Assembly (NCBI RefSeq): GCF_014646275.1
Contig: NZ_BMND01000022.1
Coordinates: forward strand, 62,001 to 126,000
DNA length: 64,000 bases
From: Streptomyces kronopolitis
Lineage (GTDB): Bacteria > Actinomycetota > Actinomycetes > Streptomycetales > Streptomycetaceae
Reading direction: 5' to 3'
Every line of letters starts with the position of its first letter. Position 1 is the first letter of the stretch. Made by a program: the position numbers and the translations under genes. Below the pieces are notes generated by a model. It had not been told where the DNA came from, searched no databases, and saw only the letters and a list, made by a program, of their open reading frames with translations. This document shows positions 8,761 to 16,371 of this stretch, piece by piece.

Positions 8761-9633
8761 ATGAGCTTTGGGCAAGGGGGGCCGTTCGACGGCCCCGGGG
8801 GTTCTTCGTCGTCCACGCCGGACTGGGGCGCGCTCGCCGAGGAGAGCGAGGCGCAGGCCCGCCGCAAACGCCGGCTGTGGATCGGCGGCGGCGCCCTGGC
8901 GACCCTCGCGGTGGCCGGCATCGTGACCGCGGCCGTCATGGCCAGCGGCGGCGGCTCGGCGGGCGGCGGGCCGACGGCGGCTCCCACCGCGTCCGACCAG
9001 GCCGCGGCGCCGGACGACAAGCCGTCCTTCCCCGACGTCTCGGTGCCGCCCCCGCCGAACCCGCGGGACTACATCACCGACCCGAAGAAGGACACCGCGC
9101 CGCTCACCCCGGCCACCCTCTTCCCGCAGAAGACCATGGTCGTCGGCGAGCACAGCTACCCGCGCACCGCGACCGCCACCACCAAGGACTGCACCGCCGC
9201 GGCCCAGGGCGCGCTGGTCTCCTCGCTGTCCCACAACGGCTGCAAGCAGCTGCTGAGGGCCACGTACTCCAAGGGCGGCGTCGCGGTCACCATCGGCGTC
9301 GCGGTCTTCGACTCGCCCGCCCGGGCCGCCAAGGTCATGAACGAGGGCAGGCCCAACCTGATGCCGCTGGCCGGCGGCGGCGTCCCGTCGGACTTCTGCC
9401 AGGGCACCAAGTGCCGGATGGCGACCAACGCCACCGGCCGCTACGCCTACTTCACGATCGCCGGCTACCTCAACGGCAAGGACGTCACCGGCTCCGAGAC
9501 CAGGGCCCGGCAGATCGCCCGGGACGGCGGGGCCTACGCCTTCGCCCAGATCACCCAGCGCGGCAAGGACCAGGCCGCGAAGGCCGCCGAGCGCCAGCTC
9601 AAGGAAGCCCGGCGCAAGGCCGGCCACTCCTGA
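8761..9633 (+). CDS. Membrane-anchored extracytoplasmic protein of unknown function
   Basis: The 290-residue product has a short Gly/Ser-rich cytoplasmic segment, a basic stretch (RRKRR at 34-38), and one membrane helix at about 39-61 (WIGGGALATLAVAGIVTAAV). A Gly/Ala/Pro-rich linker and a globular domain follow; the domain has four cysteines (motifs KDCTA, NGCKQ, DFCQGTKC) that could form two disulfides outside the cell. No enzyme motif is visible. The ATG at 8761 follows an AGGAT purine run 7 nt away; an upstream in-frame GTG/ATG is less likely because it would overlap the divergent ABC-F start. In other Streptomyces a similar gene sits between truA and the ABC-F gene, so it is a conserved genus-level unknown. 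Confidence 0.8.
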   Translation: MSFGQGGPFDGPGGSSSSTPDWGALAEESEAQARRKRRLWIGGGALATLAVAGIVTAAVMASGGGSAGGGPTAAPTASDQAAAPDDKPSFPDVSVPPPPNPRDYITDPKKDTAPLTPATLFPQKTMVVGEHSYPRTATATTKDCTAAAQGALVSSLSHNGCKQLLRATYSKGGVAVTIGVAVFDSPARAAKVMNEGRPNLMPLAGGGVPSDFCQGTKCRMATNATGRYAYFTIAGYLNGKDVTGSETRARQIARDGGAYAFAQITQRGKDQAAKAAERQLKEARRKAGHS

Positions 9634-9697
9634 CGCCGACCGGTGGCGCCGCCCGCGGGGCGGGCGGCGCCCCCGCCGGGCCGGGTGCCCCGCCGCC

Positions 9698-10552
9698 TCA
9701 GCAGCAGCCGCCCCCCGGCAGCGTCCGCTTGTTCCGCGCCTCCTGGTTGCGCGCCATCAGCAGCTCGTCGGCCGGATAGCCGACCTCCTCCAGCGTCAGC
9801 CCGTGCGGCCGCACGACGTGCACCGCGGAGTCCCGCACCCCGGCCGCCAGCACCTTGCCGGGCCAGTCCGGCGGCCGGTGCCCGTCCCCGACGAACAGCA
9901 TCGCGCCGACCAGCGAGCGCACCATGTTGTGGCAGAAGGCGTCGGCCCGCACGGTCGCCGTGATGATCCCGTCCGCGCCCCGCTCCCAGCTGAGCCGCTG
10001 CAGCGTGCGGATCGTCGTCGCGCCCTCCCGCCGCTTGCAGTACGCCGCGAAGTCGTGCTCCCCCAGCAGCGGCCGCGACGCCTCGTTCATGGCGTCGACG
10101 TCCAGCTCCCAGTCGTGCCACAGCACATGGCTGCGCAGCAGCGGGTCCACGCCCCCGTGGTGGTCGGTGACCCGGTAGGCATAGCGCCGCCAGACGGCCG
10201 AGAACCGCGCGTTGAAGCCGTACGGCGCCTCGCTGACCTGCCACACCCGCACGTCCTTCGGCAGCCGCCCGGCCAGCCGCCGCAGCAGCTTGTCCGCGTG
10301 CGCGGCCCACACCTCGGCCGGCAGGTCGACGTGCGCCACCTGGCCGCGCGCGTGCACCCCCGCGTCCGTCCGCCCGGCGACGGTCAGCTCATGGGTCTCC
10401 TCGGACCGCGTCACGGTCCGCAGCGCGTCCTCGATCTCTCCCTGCACGGTCCGCCGGCCGCCGGGCTGCTTGGCCCAGCCGGAGAACTCCGCTCCGTCGT
10501 ACGACAGGTCCAGCCGCACCCGTACGAACCCGGGCTCCACTTCGTCACTCAC
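9698..10552 (-). CDS. truA: tRNA pseudouridine synthase A
   Basis: This 284-residue enzyme makes pseudouridine at tRNA positions 38-40. AGRTDAGVHARGQV contains the catalytic Asp (residue 63), and DLSYDG, RRYAYRV and FCHNMVRSLVG are further TruA motifs. The start is GTG 10552 (VSDEVEPG), because the GGGAGG ribosome-binding site lies 9 nt upstream of it; the in-frame ATG three codons earlier directly abuts that site and would be too close. It follows rplQ, separated by a strong U-tailed terminator, so it probably depends on read-through or its own promoter. Confidence 0.93.
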   Translation of the reverse strand: MSDEVEPGFVRVRLDLSYDGAEFSGWAKQPGGRRTVQGEIEDALRTVTRSEETHELTVAGRTDAGVHARGQVAHVDLPAEVWAAHADKLLRRLAGRLPKDVRVWQVSEAPYGFNARFSAVWRRYAYRVTDHHGGVDPLLRSHVLWHDWELDVDAMNEASRPLLGEHDFAAYCKRREGATTIRTLQRLSWERGADGIITATVRADAFCHNMVRSLVGAMLFVGDGHRPPDWPGKVLAAGVRDSAVHVVRPHGLTLEEVGYPADELLMARNQEARNKRTLPGGGCC

Positions 10553-10598
10553 GACAGCCATCCTCCCTCACGCCCCGGACGGCCCCGCACACACGAAA

Positions 10599-10626
10599 GC
10601 GGGCCCGCCCCGAAGGGCGGACCCGC
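10599..10626 (-). terminator. Intrinsic terminator of the alpha operon (after rplQ)
   Basis: A 12-bp stem with one mismatch and a 4-nt loop (10599-10610 with 10615-10626) starts 17 bp beyond the rplQ stop and is followed on the minus strand by TTTCGTG. It is a convincing factor-independent terminator. Confidence 0.75.
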
Positions 10627-10642
10627 TCACGCACGGCAGGAC

Positions 10643-11110
10643 TCAGGCGTCCTTCGACTCCTCGGTCGCCTCGGTCGCCGGGGCGGCCTCGGCGTCCTTG
10701 GCGGCACGCTTGGTCGCGGCCTCGGCCTCACCGGTGGCCTGCTGGGCCACGGTCAGGGCCTCCACCAGCTCGATGACGGCCATGGGCGCGTTGTCGCCAC
10801 GGCGGTTACCGATCTTGGTGATGCGGGTGTAGCCACCCGGACGGTTCTCGAACCGCGGGGCGATCTCGGTGAAGAGCGTGTGGACGACGCTCTTGTCCGA
10901 GATCAGCTGCATGACCTGGCGGCGGTTGTGCAGGTCCGCCTTCTTCGCCTTGGTCACCAGACGCTCGGCGTACGGACGCAGACGGCGGGCCTTGGCCTCG
11001 GTCGTCGTGATGCGGCCGTGCTCGAAGAGCGCGGTGGCCAGGTTGCGCAGCATGAGACGCTCGTGCGCCGCGCTGCCGCCCAGACGGGCACCCTTGGCGG
11101 GCTTCGGCAT
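10643..11110 (-). CDS. rplQ: 50S ribosomal protein L17
   Basis: This 155-residue L17 starts MPKPAKGARLGGSAAHERLMLRN, with GRITTTEAKARRLRPYAERLVT in the core. The last 40 residues are an Ala/Glu-rich tail seen in actinobacterial L17. The ATG has GGAG 7 nt upstream. It is the last gene of the alpha operon, 141 bp after rpoA, with a dispersed-repeat-like sequence in the gap and a terminator after it. Confidence 0.96.
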   Translation of the reverse strand: MPKPAKGARLGGSAAHERLMLRNLATALFEHGRITTTEAKARRLRPYAERLVTKAKKADLHNRRQVMQLISDKSVVHTLFTEIAPRFENRPGGYTRITKIGNRRGDNAPMAVIELVEALTVAQQATGEAEAATKRAAKDAEAAPATEATEESKDA

Positions 11111-11193
11111 GGTGTTTCTCCTTCATTGCTGCACCGGCCGTATCAGGTACCGGTGTCAGTTCCCACGAGGCGGCCGCCCCGCGGAAGATTCAA

Positions 11194-11224
11194 AAAAATC
11201 AGCCCGTCCGGCGCTTGAGGACAA
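11194..11224. repeat. Probable dispersed Streptomyces intergenic repeat
   Basis: An A-rich run followed by AGCCCGTCCGGCGCTTGAGG (11201-11220) lies in the rpoA-rplQ gap. From memory, near-identical sequence (CAGCCCGTCCGGCGYTTGAG) recurs in intergenic regions of many Streptomyces genomes. A second copy is not visible in this window, so the call rests on recall. Confidence 0.45.
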
Positions 11225-11251
11225 AGCCTCAGGCACAACGAACCCGCAGGC

Positions 11252-12274
11252 TCAGTACTGCTCGGTCTCCACGAAACCCGCATCGGCGTCGTCGTCGGCG
11301 CCAAACGCGTCCGCCGCGGCGGTCGGGTCGAATCCGGGCGGGCTGTCCTTGAGGGCCAGGCCCATGCCGGCCAGCTTCGCCTTGACCTCGTCGATCGACT
11401 TCGCACCGAAGTTGCGGATGTCGAGCAGGTCGGCCTCGGAGCGCGCCACGAGCTCACCCACGGAGTGGATGCCCTCACGCTTGAGGCAGTTGTAGGAGCG
11501 GACCGTGAGCTCCAGCTCCTCGATCGGCAGCGCCAGGTCGGCGGCGAGGGCGGCGTCCGTGGGGGACGGGCCCATGTCGATGCCCTCGGCGTCGATGTTG
11601 AGCTCGCGGGCCAGACCGAACAGCTCGACCAGGGTCTTACCGGCCGACGCCATGGCGTCACGCGGGCGCATGGCCTGCTTGGTCTCGACGTCGACGATCA
11701 GCTTGTCGAAGTCGGTGCGCTGCTCGACACGGGTCGCCTCGACCTTGTAGGTGACCTTGAGCACCGGCGAGTAGATGGAGTCGACCGGGATACGGCCGAT
11801 CTCCTGGCCCACCTGCTTGTTCTGGACGGCGGAGACGTAGCCGCGGCCGCGCTCGACGGTCAGCTCCATCTCCAGCTTGCCCTTGCCGTTGAGCGTGGCG
11901 AGGACCAGGTCGGGGTTGTGCACCTCGACGCCGGCCGGCGGGGCGATGTCCGCGGCGGTGACCAGACCCGGGCCCTGCTTGCGCAGGTACATCACGACGG
12001 GCTCGTCGTGCTCCGAGGAGACGACCAGCTGCTTGATGTTGAGGATCAGGTCGGTGACGTCCTCCTTGACGCCCGGCACGGTGGTGAACTCGTGCAGGAC
12101 ACCGTCGATCCGGATGCTGGTCACGGCAGCACCGGGGATCGAGGAGAGGAGGGTGCGACGCAGGGAGTTGCCGAGGGTGTAGCCGAAGCCCGGCTCCAGC
12201 GGCTCGATCACGAACCGGGAGCGGTATTCGTCGACGACCTCTTCGGTCAACGAGGGACGCTGAGCAATCAGCAT
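11252..12274 (-). CDS. rpoA: DNA-directed RNA polymerase subunit alpha
   Basis: This 340-residue alpha subunit drives core assembly through its N-terminal domain (RFVIEPLEPGFGYTLGNSLRRTLLSSIPG at about 20-48). Its C-terminal domain (about 245-315) holds the DNA/activator-binding helix-hairpin-helix region (VGELVARSEADLLDIRNFG). A short acidic tail ends ETEQY. The ATG has AAGGA 9 nt upstream. It lies between rpsD and rplQ as in the E. coli alpha operon. Confidence 0.97.
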   Translation of the reverse strand: MLIAQRPSLTEEVVDEYRSRFVIEPLEPGFGYTLGNSLRRTLLSSIPGAAVTSIRIDGVLHEFTTVPGVKEDVTDLILNIKQLVVSSEHDEPVVMYLRKQGPGLVTAADIAPPAGVEVHNPDLVLATLNGKGKLEMELTVERGRGYVSAVQNKQVGQEIGRIPVDSIYSPVLKVTYKVEATRVEQRTDFDKLIVDVETKQAMRPRDAMASAGKTLVELFGLARELNIDAEGIDMGPSPTDAALAADLALPIEELELTVRSYNCLKREGIHSVGELVARSEADLLDIRNFGAKSIDEVKAKLAGMGLALKDSPPGFDPTAAADAFGADDDADAGFVETEQY

Positions 12275-12383
12275 GGTGTTCGATCCTTCAGTCGTGGACG
12301 CCCGCTATTTGACGCCCGCTGTACTGACAAGGGTACGGGCGGCACGGCGCATTACGCTCCGTACCGCCCCCACCGGTCAGCTC

Positions 12384-13010
12384 TTACTTGGAGTAGAGCT
12401 CAACGATCAGCTGCTCCTGCACCTGGGTGTCGATCACCTGGCGCTCGGGCATGCTGTGCACGAGGATCCGCAGGTTCGACGGAATCGCTTCCAGCCAGGC
12501 CGGAACCGTCTTCTCGCCGGCCTCGGCCTTGGCCACCTCGAAGGGGGTCAGGTTCCGAGAGCCCTCGCGGACCTCGACGATGTCGTTCACGGCCACGCGG
12601 GCCGACGGAATGTCGGTCTTGCGGCCGTTCACGGTGATGTGTCCGTGACGCACCAGCTGACGGGCGTGGTCGCGGGACTTGGCGAAGCCGGCCCGGTAGA
12701 CCACGTTGTCGAGGCGGGTCTCAAGGATGCGCAGAAGGTTCTCACCGGTCTTGCCGGTCTTCTGGTTCGCTTCCTTGTAGTAGTTCACGAACTGCTTCTC
12801 AAGGACACCGTAGATACGGCTGCACTTCTGCTTCTCACGAAGCTGGAGCAGGTACTCGCTGTCCTTGGTGCGCCCGCGACCGTGCTCACCCGGGGGGTAA
12901 GGACGGATCTCGATCGGACACTTCGCGCTCTCGCACTTGCTCCCCTTGAGGAAGAGCTTCTGCTTCTCCCGACGGCAACGCTTGCAGTCGGCCCCGGTGT
13001 AACGCGCCAT
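12384..13010 (-). CDS. rpsD: 30S ribosomal protein S4, zinc-binding (C+) form
   Basis: This 208-residue S4 is a primary 16S rRNA binder and assembly initiator. After MARYTGADCKRC come four cysteines (C9, C12, C26, C31) that form the Zn site of C+ S4 proteins, then RPYPPGEHGRGR. The S4 RNA-binding domain starts near residue 98 (RLDNVVYRAG) and includes RQLVRHGHITVNG. It sits in the classical place between rpsK and rpoA. As I recall, S. coelicolor lacks rpsD here and has a cysteine-free S4 elsewhere (SCO1505), so a second paralogue is possible. The ATG has a GGAG 11 nt upstream, a rather long spacing. Confidence 0.95.
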   Translation of the reverse strand: MARYTGADCKRCRREKQKLFLKGSKCESAKCPIEIRPYPPGEHGRGRTKDSEYLLQLREKQKCSRIYGVLEKQFVNYYKEANQKTGKTGENLLRILETRLDNVVYRAGFAKSRDHARQLVRHGHITVNGRKTDIPSARVAVNDIVEVREGSRNLTPFEVAKAEAGEKTVPAWLEAIPSNLRILVHSMPERQVIDTQVQEQLIVELYSK

Positions 13011-13038
13011 TGTCTAGTTGTCTCCTACTTCAGGGTGG

Positions 13039-13443
13039 TCAGACGCGGCGACGCTTGGGCGGGCGGCATCCGTTGTGCGGAGTGGGCGTGACGTCCTGGA
13101 TCGAACCCACCTCGAGGCCGGTGGCCTGGAGGGAGCGGATCGCGGTCTCACGGCCGGAGCCGGGACCCTTGACGAAGACGTCGACCTTGCGCATGCCGTG
13201 CTCCTGCGCGCGACGGGCGGCCGACTCGGCGGCCATCTGCGCGGCGAAGGGGGTGGACTTGCGCGAGCCCTTGAAGCCGACGTGGCCGGCAGAGGCCCAA
13301 GAGATCACGTTGCCCGTGGGGTCCGTGATCGAGACGATCGTGTTGTTGAACGTGCTCTTGATGTGAGCGTGCCCGTGGGCAACGTTCTTCTTCTCCTTGC
13401 GGCGCACCTTCTTGGCGCCGGCCGTACGGCCCTTCGGAGGCAT
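13039..13443 (-). CDS. rpsK: 30S ribosomal protein S11
   Basis: This 134-residue S11 forms part of the 30S platform. It starts MPPKGRTAGAKKVRRKEKKN and has the conserved ARSHIKST-like region (HGHAHIKSTFNNTIV) and the C-terminal DVTPTPHNGCRPPKRRRV. GGAG lies 6 nt before the ATG. rpsM precedes it and rpsD follows within 30 bp, all on the minus strand. Confidence 0.97.
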   Translation of the reverse strand: MPPKGRTAGAKKVRRKEKKNVAHGHAHIKSTFNNTIVSITDPTGNVISWASAGHVGFKGSRKSTPFAAQMAAESAARRAQEHGMRKVDVFVKGPGSGRETAIRSLQATGLEVGSIQDVTPTPHNGCRPPKRRRV

Positions 13444-13507
13444 TCATTACTCCCGTGGAGGTGGTCGGTCCTACAGCGAAGACCGCTGGTGAGCGTCCTG
13501 CTGAGGA

Positions 13508-13888
13508 CTACTTCTTGCCCGGCTTCTTCTTGCCGGCGATCGCGCGACGCGGACCCTTGCGGGTACGGGCGTTCGTGCTGGTGCGCTGACCGTGCACCGG
13601 CAGACCACGACGGTGACGCAGACCCTGGTAGCAGCCGATCTCCACCTTGCGGCGGATGTCGGCCTGGATCTCGCGACGGAGGTCACCCTCGGTCTTGAGG
13701 TTGTTGTCCACGAATTCGCGGATCTTGATCAGGTCTTCCTCGGCCAGGTCGCGAACCCGGGTGTTCGGGTCCACGCCGGTGGCGGCAAGGGTCTGCTGCG
13801 AGAGCGTCCGCCCGATACCGAAGACGTAGGTGAGGGCGACCTCCACGCGCTTTTCGCGCGGGAGATCAACGCCTGCGAGGCGTGCCAT
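13508..13888 (-). CDS. rpsM: 30S ribosomal protein S13
   Basis: This 126-residue S13 contacts the P-site tRNA and the 50S subunit. It has MARLAGVDLPREKRVEVALTY, the helix-hairpin-helix near residues 15-40, and the C-terminal basic segment RHRRGLPVHGQRTSTNARTRKG. GGAG is 8 nt upstream of the ATG. Confidence 0.97.
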   Translation of the reverse strand: MARLAGVDLPREKRVEVALTYVFGIGRTLSQQTLAATGVDPNTRVRDLAEEDLIKIREFVDNNLKTEGDLRREIQADIRRKVEIGCYQGLRHRRGLPVHGQRTSTNARTRKGPRRAIAGKKKPGKK

Positions 13889-14085
13889 TGATGTGGCTCC
13901 TGATGGCTATTCGGAGGTCTTCCGCAGCACCGTTCCCGTAAGACTCTGGAGAATTACGAGCCGGGTCCCCGGCCTCCGAGCCGGGGGTGTCGTCCCACGC
14001 GAGAGATGCGGGGGTCGGGTGACTGCGTATGTACGTATGTGCTTGCGTCGCGCGAAAACTGCGAAATGCAGGTGGTCGGCGTGCG

Positions 14086-14199
14086 TCAGCCCTGGCGCTG
14101 CTTGTGGCGCAGGTTGTCGCAGATGACCATGACCCGGCCGTGGCGGCGGATCACCTTGCACTTGTCGCAGATCTTCTTGACGCTCGGCTTGACCTTCAT
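14086..14199 (-). CDS. rpmJ: 50S ribosomal protein L36
   Basis: This 37-codon gene encodes MKVKPSVKKICDKCKVIRR, then HGRVMVICDNLRHKQRQG. C11, C14, C27 and H32 form the zinc ribbon, so it is the C+ form. It is placed infA-rpmJ-rpsM as in other actinobacteria. GGAG lies about 13 nt before the ATG. The 197-bp gap to rpsM holds no visible gene. Confidence 0.96.
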   Translation of the reverse strand: MKVKPSVKKICDKCKVIRRHGRVMVICDNLRHKQRQG

Positions 14200-14261
14200 G
14201 GGATGTGAGGTTCTCCGGGTCAGTGCCGTCACCCCACGGGAGAGCGGGGCGGCGACAAGAT

Positions 14262-14483
14262 CTACTTGTAGCGGTAGACGATCCGGCCACGCGTCAGGTC
14301 GTAGGGAGAGAGCTCCACGACGACCCGGTCATCCGGGAGGATACGGATGTAGTGCATCCGCATCTTGCCGCTGATGTGCGCGAGGACCTTGTGACCGTTC
14401 TGGAGCTCCACCTTGAACATGGCGTTCGGGAGGGACTCGATCACGGTGCCCTCGATCTCGATGGCACCTTGCTTCTTGGCCAC
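14262..14483 (-). CDS. infA: Translation initiation factor IF-1
   Basis: This 73-residue OB-fold protein starts at a GTG ([20 protein letters not shown]) with GAAGGG 6 nt upstream. [22 protein letters not shown]-like sequence and the C-terminal [13 protein letters not shown] are the IF-1 signatures. It binds the 30S A-site during initiation. It heads the infA-rpmJ-rpsM-rpsK-rpsD-rpoA-rplQ set; a TAGACT hexamer at 14575-14580 (minus strand) is a candidate -10 box. Confidence 0.97.
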   Translation of the reverse strand: [73 protein letters not shown]

Positions 14484-14697
14484 GCTTCGCCCTTCGAATC
14501 GGCTACCTTGATCGACTCTCTCGCCTCACGCCCTCAACCAAGAGGGCATACGGATGCACGAGAGCCGACGCGTCAGTCTACGTCAGTGCCTGGGAAAAGA
14601 CGAATCCAGCATTATTGCCCACGGCGAGTGATCCTTACGCGCCCAGGGCGCCGCGCGCCCCGCTCCGGCCCGTCCGCGGGGTGTCTCCACCGGGTCC

Positions 14698-15540
14698 TTA
14701 CGACCGTGCGGCGGGGTCGGGGGCGACCGTGATCCCCAGCTCGGCCAGCTTGGCCTTGCCGCCGTCCGGGGCGGTGAGCACCAGCGGGCCCTCCTCGGTC
14801 AGCGCGACCGAGTGCTCCCAGTGCGAGGACCAGCTGCCGTCGTTCGACTTGACCGTCCAGTCGTCGTCCAGGACGTGGGTCTTGGCCGTGCCGAGGTTGA
14901 CCATCGGCTCGATGGCGATGCAGAAGCCGGGCACCAGCTTGGGGCCGCGGCCGCGCTTGCGGTCGACGTAGTTCAGCAGGTGCGGGTCCATGTGCATCTG
15001 CGAGCCGATGCCGTGGCCGCCGTAGTCCTCGACGATGCCGTACTTACCGCCGGCCGGCCGCGGCTGGCGGCGGATGTAGCCCTCGATCGCCTTGGAGATG
15101 TCGACCAGCCGGTTGCCCTTGGCGACCGCCGCGATGCCCGCCCACATCGACTCCTCGGTGACCCGGCTGAGCTCGATCAGCTCCTCGGAGTGACCGGTGC
15201 CGACGAAGGCCGTGTAGGCCGCGTCGCCGTGCCAGCCGTCGATGATCGCGCCGCAGTCGATGGAGATGATGTCGCCGTCTTGCAGGACCGTTTCGCTGTC
15301 CGGGATGCCATGGACCACGACGTCGTTCACCGAGGTGCAGATCGTCGCGGGGAAGCCCCCGTACCCGAGGAAGTTCGACTTCGCTCCGTGATCGGCGAGC
15401 ACCGCGCGTGCCGCGTCGTCCAGGTCCTTGGTCGTGGCGCCGGGCACCGCGGCCTTCCGGGTGGCCGCGTGGATGGCGGCGACCACCAGCCCCGCCTCGC
15501 GCATCTTCGCGATCTGCTCGGGGGTCTTGATCTCCACCAT
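14698..15540 (-). CDS. map: Methionine aminopeptidase, type I
   Basis: The 280-residue enzyme removes N-terminal methionine from nascent proteins. The metal ligands are visible in order: SIDCGAIIDGWHGDAAYT (two Asp), HGIGSQMHMDP (His), IEPMV (Glu) and EHSVALTEEGP (Glu), plus the substrate-binding His in VVHGIPD. GAAGGAAGG lies 5 nt before the ATG. adk is upstream (177-bp gap), infA downstream (214-bp gap). Confidence 0.95.
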   Translation of the reverse strand: MVEIKTPEQIAKMREAGLVVAAIHAATRKAAVPGATTKDLDDAARAVLADHGAKSNFLGYGGFPATICTSVNDVVVHGIPDSETVLQDGDIISIDCGAIIDGWHGDAAYTAFVGTGHSEELIELSRVTEESMWAGIAAVAKGNRLVDISKAIEGYIRRQPRPAGGKYGIVEDYGGHGIGSQMHMDPHLLNYVDRKRGRGPKLVPGFCIAIEPMVNLGTAKTHVLDDDWTVKSNDGSWSSHWEHSVALTEEGPLVLTAPDGGKAKLAELGITVAPDPAARS

Positions 15541-15717
15541 TACGGCCTTCCTTCGCGGCTGGGCCGCCGCCGCTCCCGCGGGGCCGGCCGACCGCCGCTG
15601 TGGTCTCTCACTCGATGGTCGATGCCTACGGTAACCGTTCGGAAGCCGGACCGGCGCACCCCGGATACACCGCGGCCGCGGTACCCGCCAGGGGCACCGC
15701 GGCCGTCGGCCTGCTGC

Positions 15718-16371
15718 TTATTCGCCGCGCTGGAGGGCGTCCATCGCGCGCTTGGTGACCTCTTCGACCTTGCCGAGGGCCGGGATCGTGACGACCAGAT
15801 CCTGGTCCTTGTAGTAGTCGATGATCGGCTCGGTCTCCGTGTGGTAGACCTCCAGCCGCTTGCGGACGGTCGCCTCGCGGTCGTCGTCGCGCTGGTACAG
15901 CTCGCCGCCGCAGACGTCGCAGACGCCCTCGGCCTTGGGCTTGTTGTACTCCGCGTGGAAGACATGGCTGGAGTCGTTGCGGCAGATGCGCCGGCCGGCG
16001 ATCCGCTTGACGACCTCCTCCTCGGGGACCTCCAGGTCCAGAACGGCGTCCAGCTTGAGGCCGCTGTTCTTGAGGTACTCGTCCAGCGCCTCGGCCTGGC
16101 CGAGGTTGCGCGGGAAGCCGTCCAGAAGGAAACCCTCGGCGGCGTCGGCCTGCTCCATACGGTCCTCGGCCATCCCGATGGTCACCGAGTCCGGGACCAG
16201 GTTGCCGGCGTCCATGTATGACTTCGCCTCGACACCCAGGGGCGTGCCCTGACTGATGTTGGCGCGGAACAGGTCCCCCGTGGAGATGTGCGGGATCGCG
16301 AGGTTCTTGGCAAGGTACGCAGCCTGCGTACCCTTGCCGGCCCCCGGGGGTCCGACGAGGACGATTCGCAT
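15718..16371 (-). CDS. adk: Adenylate kinase
   Basis: This 217-residue enzyme interconverts AMP and ATP with ADP. It has GPPGAGKGTQA (P-loop, residues 7-17), LLDGFPRN, and a long-form LID domain with CRND ... CDVCGGELYQRDDD that could bind zinc through cysteines/aspartate. The ATG overlaps the secY stop by one base (TGATG), so secY and adk are translationally coupled, the common bacterial arrangement. Confidence 0.97.
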   Translation of the reverse strand: MRIVLVGPPGAGKGTQAAYLAKNLAIPHISTGDLFRANISQGTPLGVEAKSYMDAGNLVPDSVTIGMAEDRMEQADAAEGFLLDGFPRNLGQAEALDEYLKNSGLKLDAVLDLEVPEEEVVKRIAGRRICRNDSSHVFHAEYNKPKAEGVCDVCGGELYQRDDDREATVRKRLEVYHTETEPIIDYYKDQDLVVTIPALGKVEEVTKRAMDALQRGE

